Positions 7,071 to 8,420 of a stretch of 8,420 bases of DNA are shown in pieces. The notes beneath the pieces are model-generated. The model worked only from the letters and a program-made list of their open reading frames with translations. It made no database searches and had not been told where the DNA came from. The stretch covers positions 1-8,420 of the forward strand of contig JAUXJX010000060.1 in the NCBI GenBank assembly GCA_030624545.1. Direction: 5' to 3'. Positions within the stretch are counted from its first letter, which is position 1, and every line of letters starts with the position of its first letter. The position numbers and the translations under genes are program-made. This DNA is from Bacteroidota bacterium (GTDB lineage: Bacteria > Zhuqueibacterota > JdFR-76 > DREG01).

Positions 7071-8420
7071 TTATATTTGACGCCGCATCCTGGCAACCGG
7101 AATTTTCATCTGCTCCCGGTATTTTGCCACCGTACGGCGTGCTATTGGGTAGCCTTCCTCCTCCAGTATTTTGACAATGGTTTGATCGTTCAGAGGCTTG
7201 GTTGAATCCTCGTTATCGATAATCTTATGAATGAGGTCCTTAATCTTCTTATTGGATACTTCTTCTCCGTCGCTGGTTGTCATCCTCTCAGTGAAGAAAT
7301 ACTTGAGCTCGAATACGCCAAAATCGGTCTGGACATATTTCCCATTCGTGACGCGACTGATAGTCGAGATATCCATGTTGATATACTCGGCAATATCTTT
7401 TAGTATCATGGGCTTAAGCAATCCGGGACCCTTTTCAAAAAAATCATGCTGTTTTTCCACGATGGCAGACATAACCCTGAAGATTGTTGCCCTGCGCTGA
7501 TGGATGGAATTGATTAGCCAACGAGCCGATTCCAATCGCTTCCGAATGAAGCTTTTAACCTCGGAGGGTACCTTCTTGGAGTTTGCAAGCATTTGCCGGT
7601 AACCTTTGTTAATTCGCAGGGCTGGGATGTTTGAATCATTTAGAGATACCACAAATTCATCGTCTACTCTCTCCACAATCACGTCCGGTGTCACATAATT
7701 CTGGTCTTGGGAAATATACCCTTCCCCGGGCTTTGGATTGAGCTTGCCAATTTCGGCCAAGGCTTCCTTCAATTCTTCCAGGGAAACTTCCAATTTTTTG
7801 GAGATCTTCTCAAAGCGCTTATTCTTGAAATCTTCAAAATGGTCTATCAGGATTTCTTTCGCAAGATCGTTTCCCCTCTTCTCGCCAAGCTGTATCAAGA
7901 GACACTCACGAAGATCCCGGGCGGCGATTCCAACCGGTTCTAAACTCTGGATGATCTTCAGTGCTTTTTCAACCTCTTCCACCGTGACTTCCAGATTCAA
8001 TGCTATCTCCCCCAGGTCGACTTTGAGATATCCATCTTCGTCTATGTTCCATATGATATATTCACCAATCATGATTTCCTGTTCAGAAATAGCAGGAATG
8101 ATGTGAAGCTGCTCCAGGAGGTGCTCTGATAACGTCACACGGCTCACGTTGGGCCGCTCGTAATCCTCAACGTTTGGATCCCTGGGAATCTTGAATTCAT
8201 ACTCCTCGTCGTCGACTAAAAGGTCCCAGTCAATCTCGCCGTCATTGTCCTCATCTTTTTCGTCCTTGCCTTCCTCTTCCTTTTCTTTTGGGTTTTCCGG
8301 CTGCTCCTGCTCAAGGGTCAATTCGACTTCTTCCTCTTCCTCCGTCTCATCCTCAAGAATTTCCTCCAGGAGCGGATTCTCCTGCAATTCCAGCTTGATA
8401 CGCTGCTCGAGGCTGAGCAT
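7071..8420 (-). CDS. rpoN: RNA polymerase sigma-54 factor (N-terminus cut by right edge)
   Basis: RpoN directs RNA polymerase to -24/-12 promoters, which need an enhancer-binding ATPase to open. The visible 449 codons start inside region I (SLEQRIKLELQENPLLEE). The preceding part of region I, rich in Q and L and contacting the activators, lies beyond the edge, so the Met at 8420 is probably internal. Region II (about 21-75 of the visible part) is extremely acidic, with runs of E and D. The core-binding domain includes EPVGIAARDLRECLLIQL (161-178). The helix-turn-helix is near 340-358 (KDIAEYINMDISTISRV). The diagnostic RpoN box ARRTVAKYRE is at 427-436 and recognises the -24 element. The stop is TAA, and hflK starts 20 nt downstream. 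In many bacteria rpoN is followed by hpf and phosphotransferase genes; here it leads into the hflKC-hslVU protease genes. Confidence 0.97.
   Translation of the reverse strand: MLSLEQRIKLELQENPLLEEILEDETEEEEEVELTLEQEQPENPKEKEEEGKDEKDEDNDGEIDWDLLVDDEEYEFKIPRDPNVEDYERPNVSRVTLSEHLLEQLHIIPAISEQEIMIGEYIIWNIDEDGYLKVDLGEIALNLEVTVEEVEKALKIIQSLEPVGIAARDLRECLLIQLGEKRGNDLAKEILIDHFEDFKNKRFEKISKKLEVSLEELKEALAEIGKLNPKPGEGYISQDQNYVTPDVIVERVDDEFVVSLNDSNIPALRINKGYRQMLANSKKVPSEVKSFIRKRLESARWLINSIHQRRATIFRVMSAIVEKQHDFFEKGPGLLKPMILKDIAEYINMDISTISRVTNGKYVQTDFGVFELKYFFTERMTTSDGEEVSNKKIKDLIHKIIDNEDSTKPLNDQTIVKILEEEGYPIARRTVAKYREQMKIPVARMRRQI

Overview
The window is a compact, one-directional stretch of bacterial chromosome: every gene I can support lies on the minus strand, so the transcriptional order runs from the right edge to the left. 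Gene content and order (rpoN, hflK-hflC, hslV-hslU, argF) and the moderate GC content suggest a Desulfobacterota (former deltaproteobacteria) member. This is inferred from remembered synteny and protein flavour, not from a marker-gene comparison.

Right half (8420 to 3183): a tight housekeeping and stress operon. It begins with the sigma-54 factor gene rpoN, whose first codons lie outside the window. Then come hflK and hflC (membrane SPFH proteins that modulate the FtsH protease), hslV (peptidase of the HslUV protease) and hslU (its AAA+ unfoldase). Gaps are 20, -4, 1 and 10 nt, so co-transcription is likely. The most striking feature is in hflK. A good ribosome-binding site and ATG at 7050 open a normal HflK N-terminus, but an in-frame TAG at 6937-6939 interrupts the transmembrane anchor, and the full SPFH protein continues in the same frame.

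Middle (3182 to 2794): 389 bp without a convincing gene. It holds a cluster of four short hairpins (2910-3049), two of them GC-rich with related arms like dispersed REP-type palindromes. There is also a perfect TATAAT on the minus strand upstream of argF. In several Desulfobacterota, as I recall, argB and argD sit between hslU and argF; here the hairpin cluster takes that place.

Left part (2793 to 1): argF (ornithine carbamoyltransferase, GTG start with a strong ribosome-binding site), then a FemAB/GNAT-type acyltransferase, then the N-terminal 231 codons of a GT-B glycosyltransferase that runs off the left edge. The last two look like the start of a cell-surface polysaccharide locus. No RNA genes, CRISPR arrays or transposases were found, and no wholly new system is evident. 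The interrupted hflK and the argB/argD-replacing repeat region are the parts most worth a second look.
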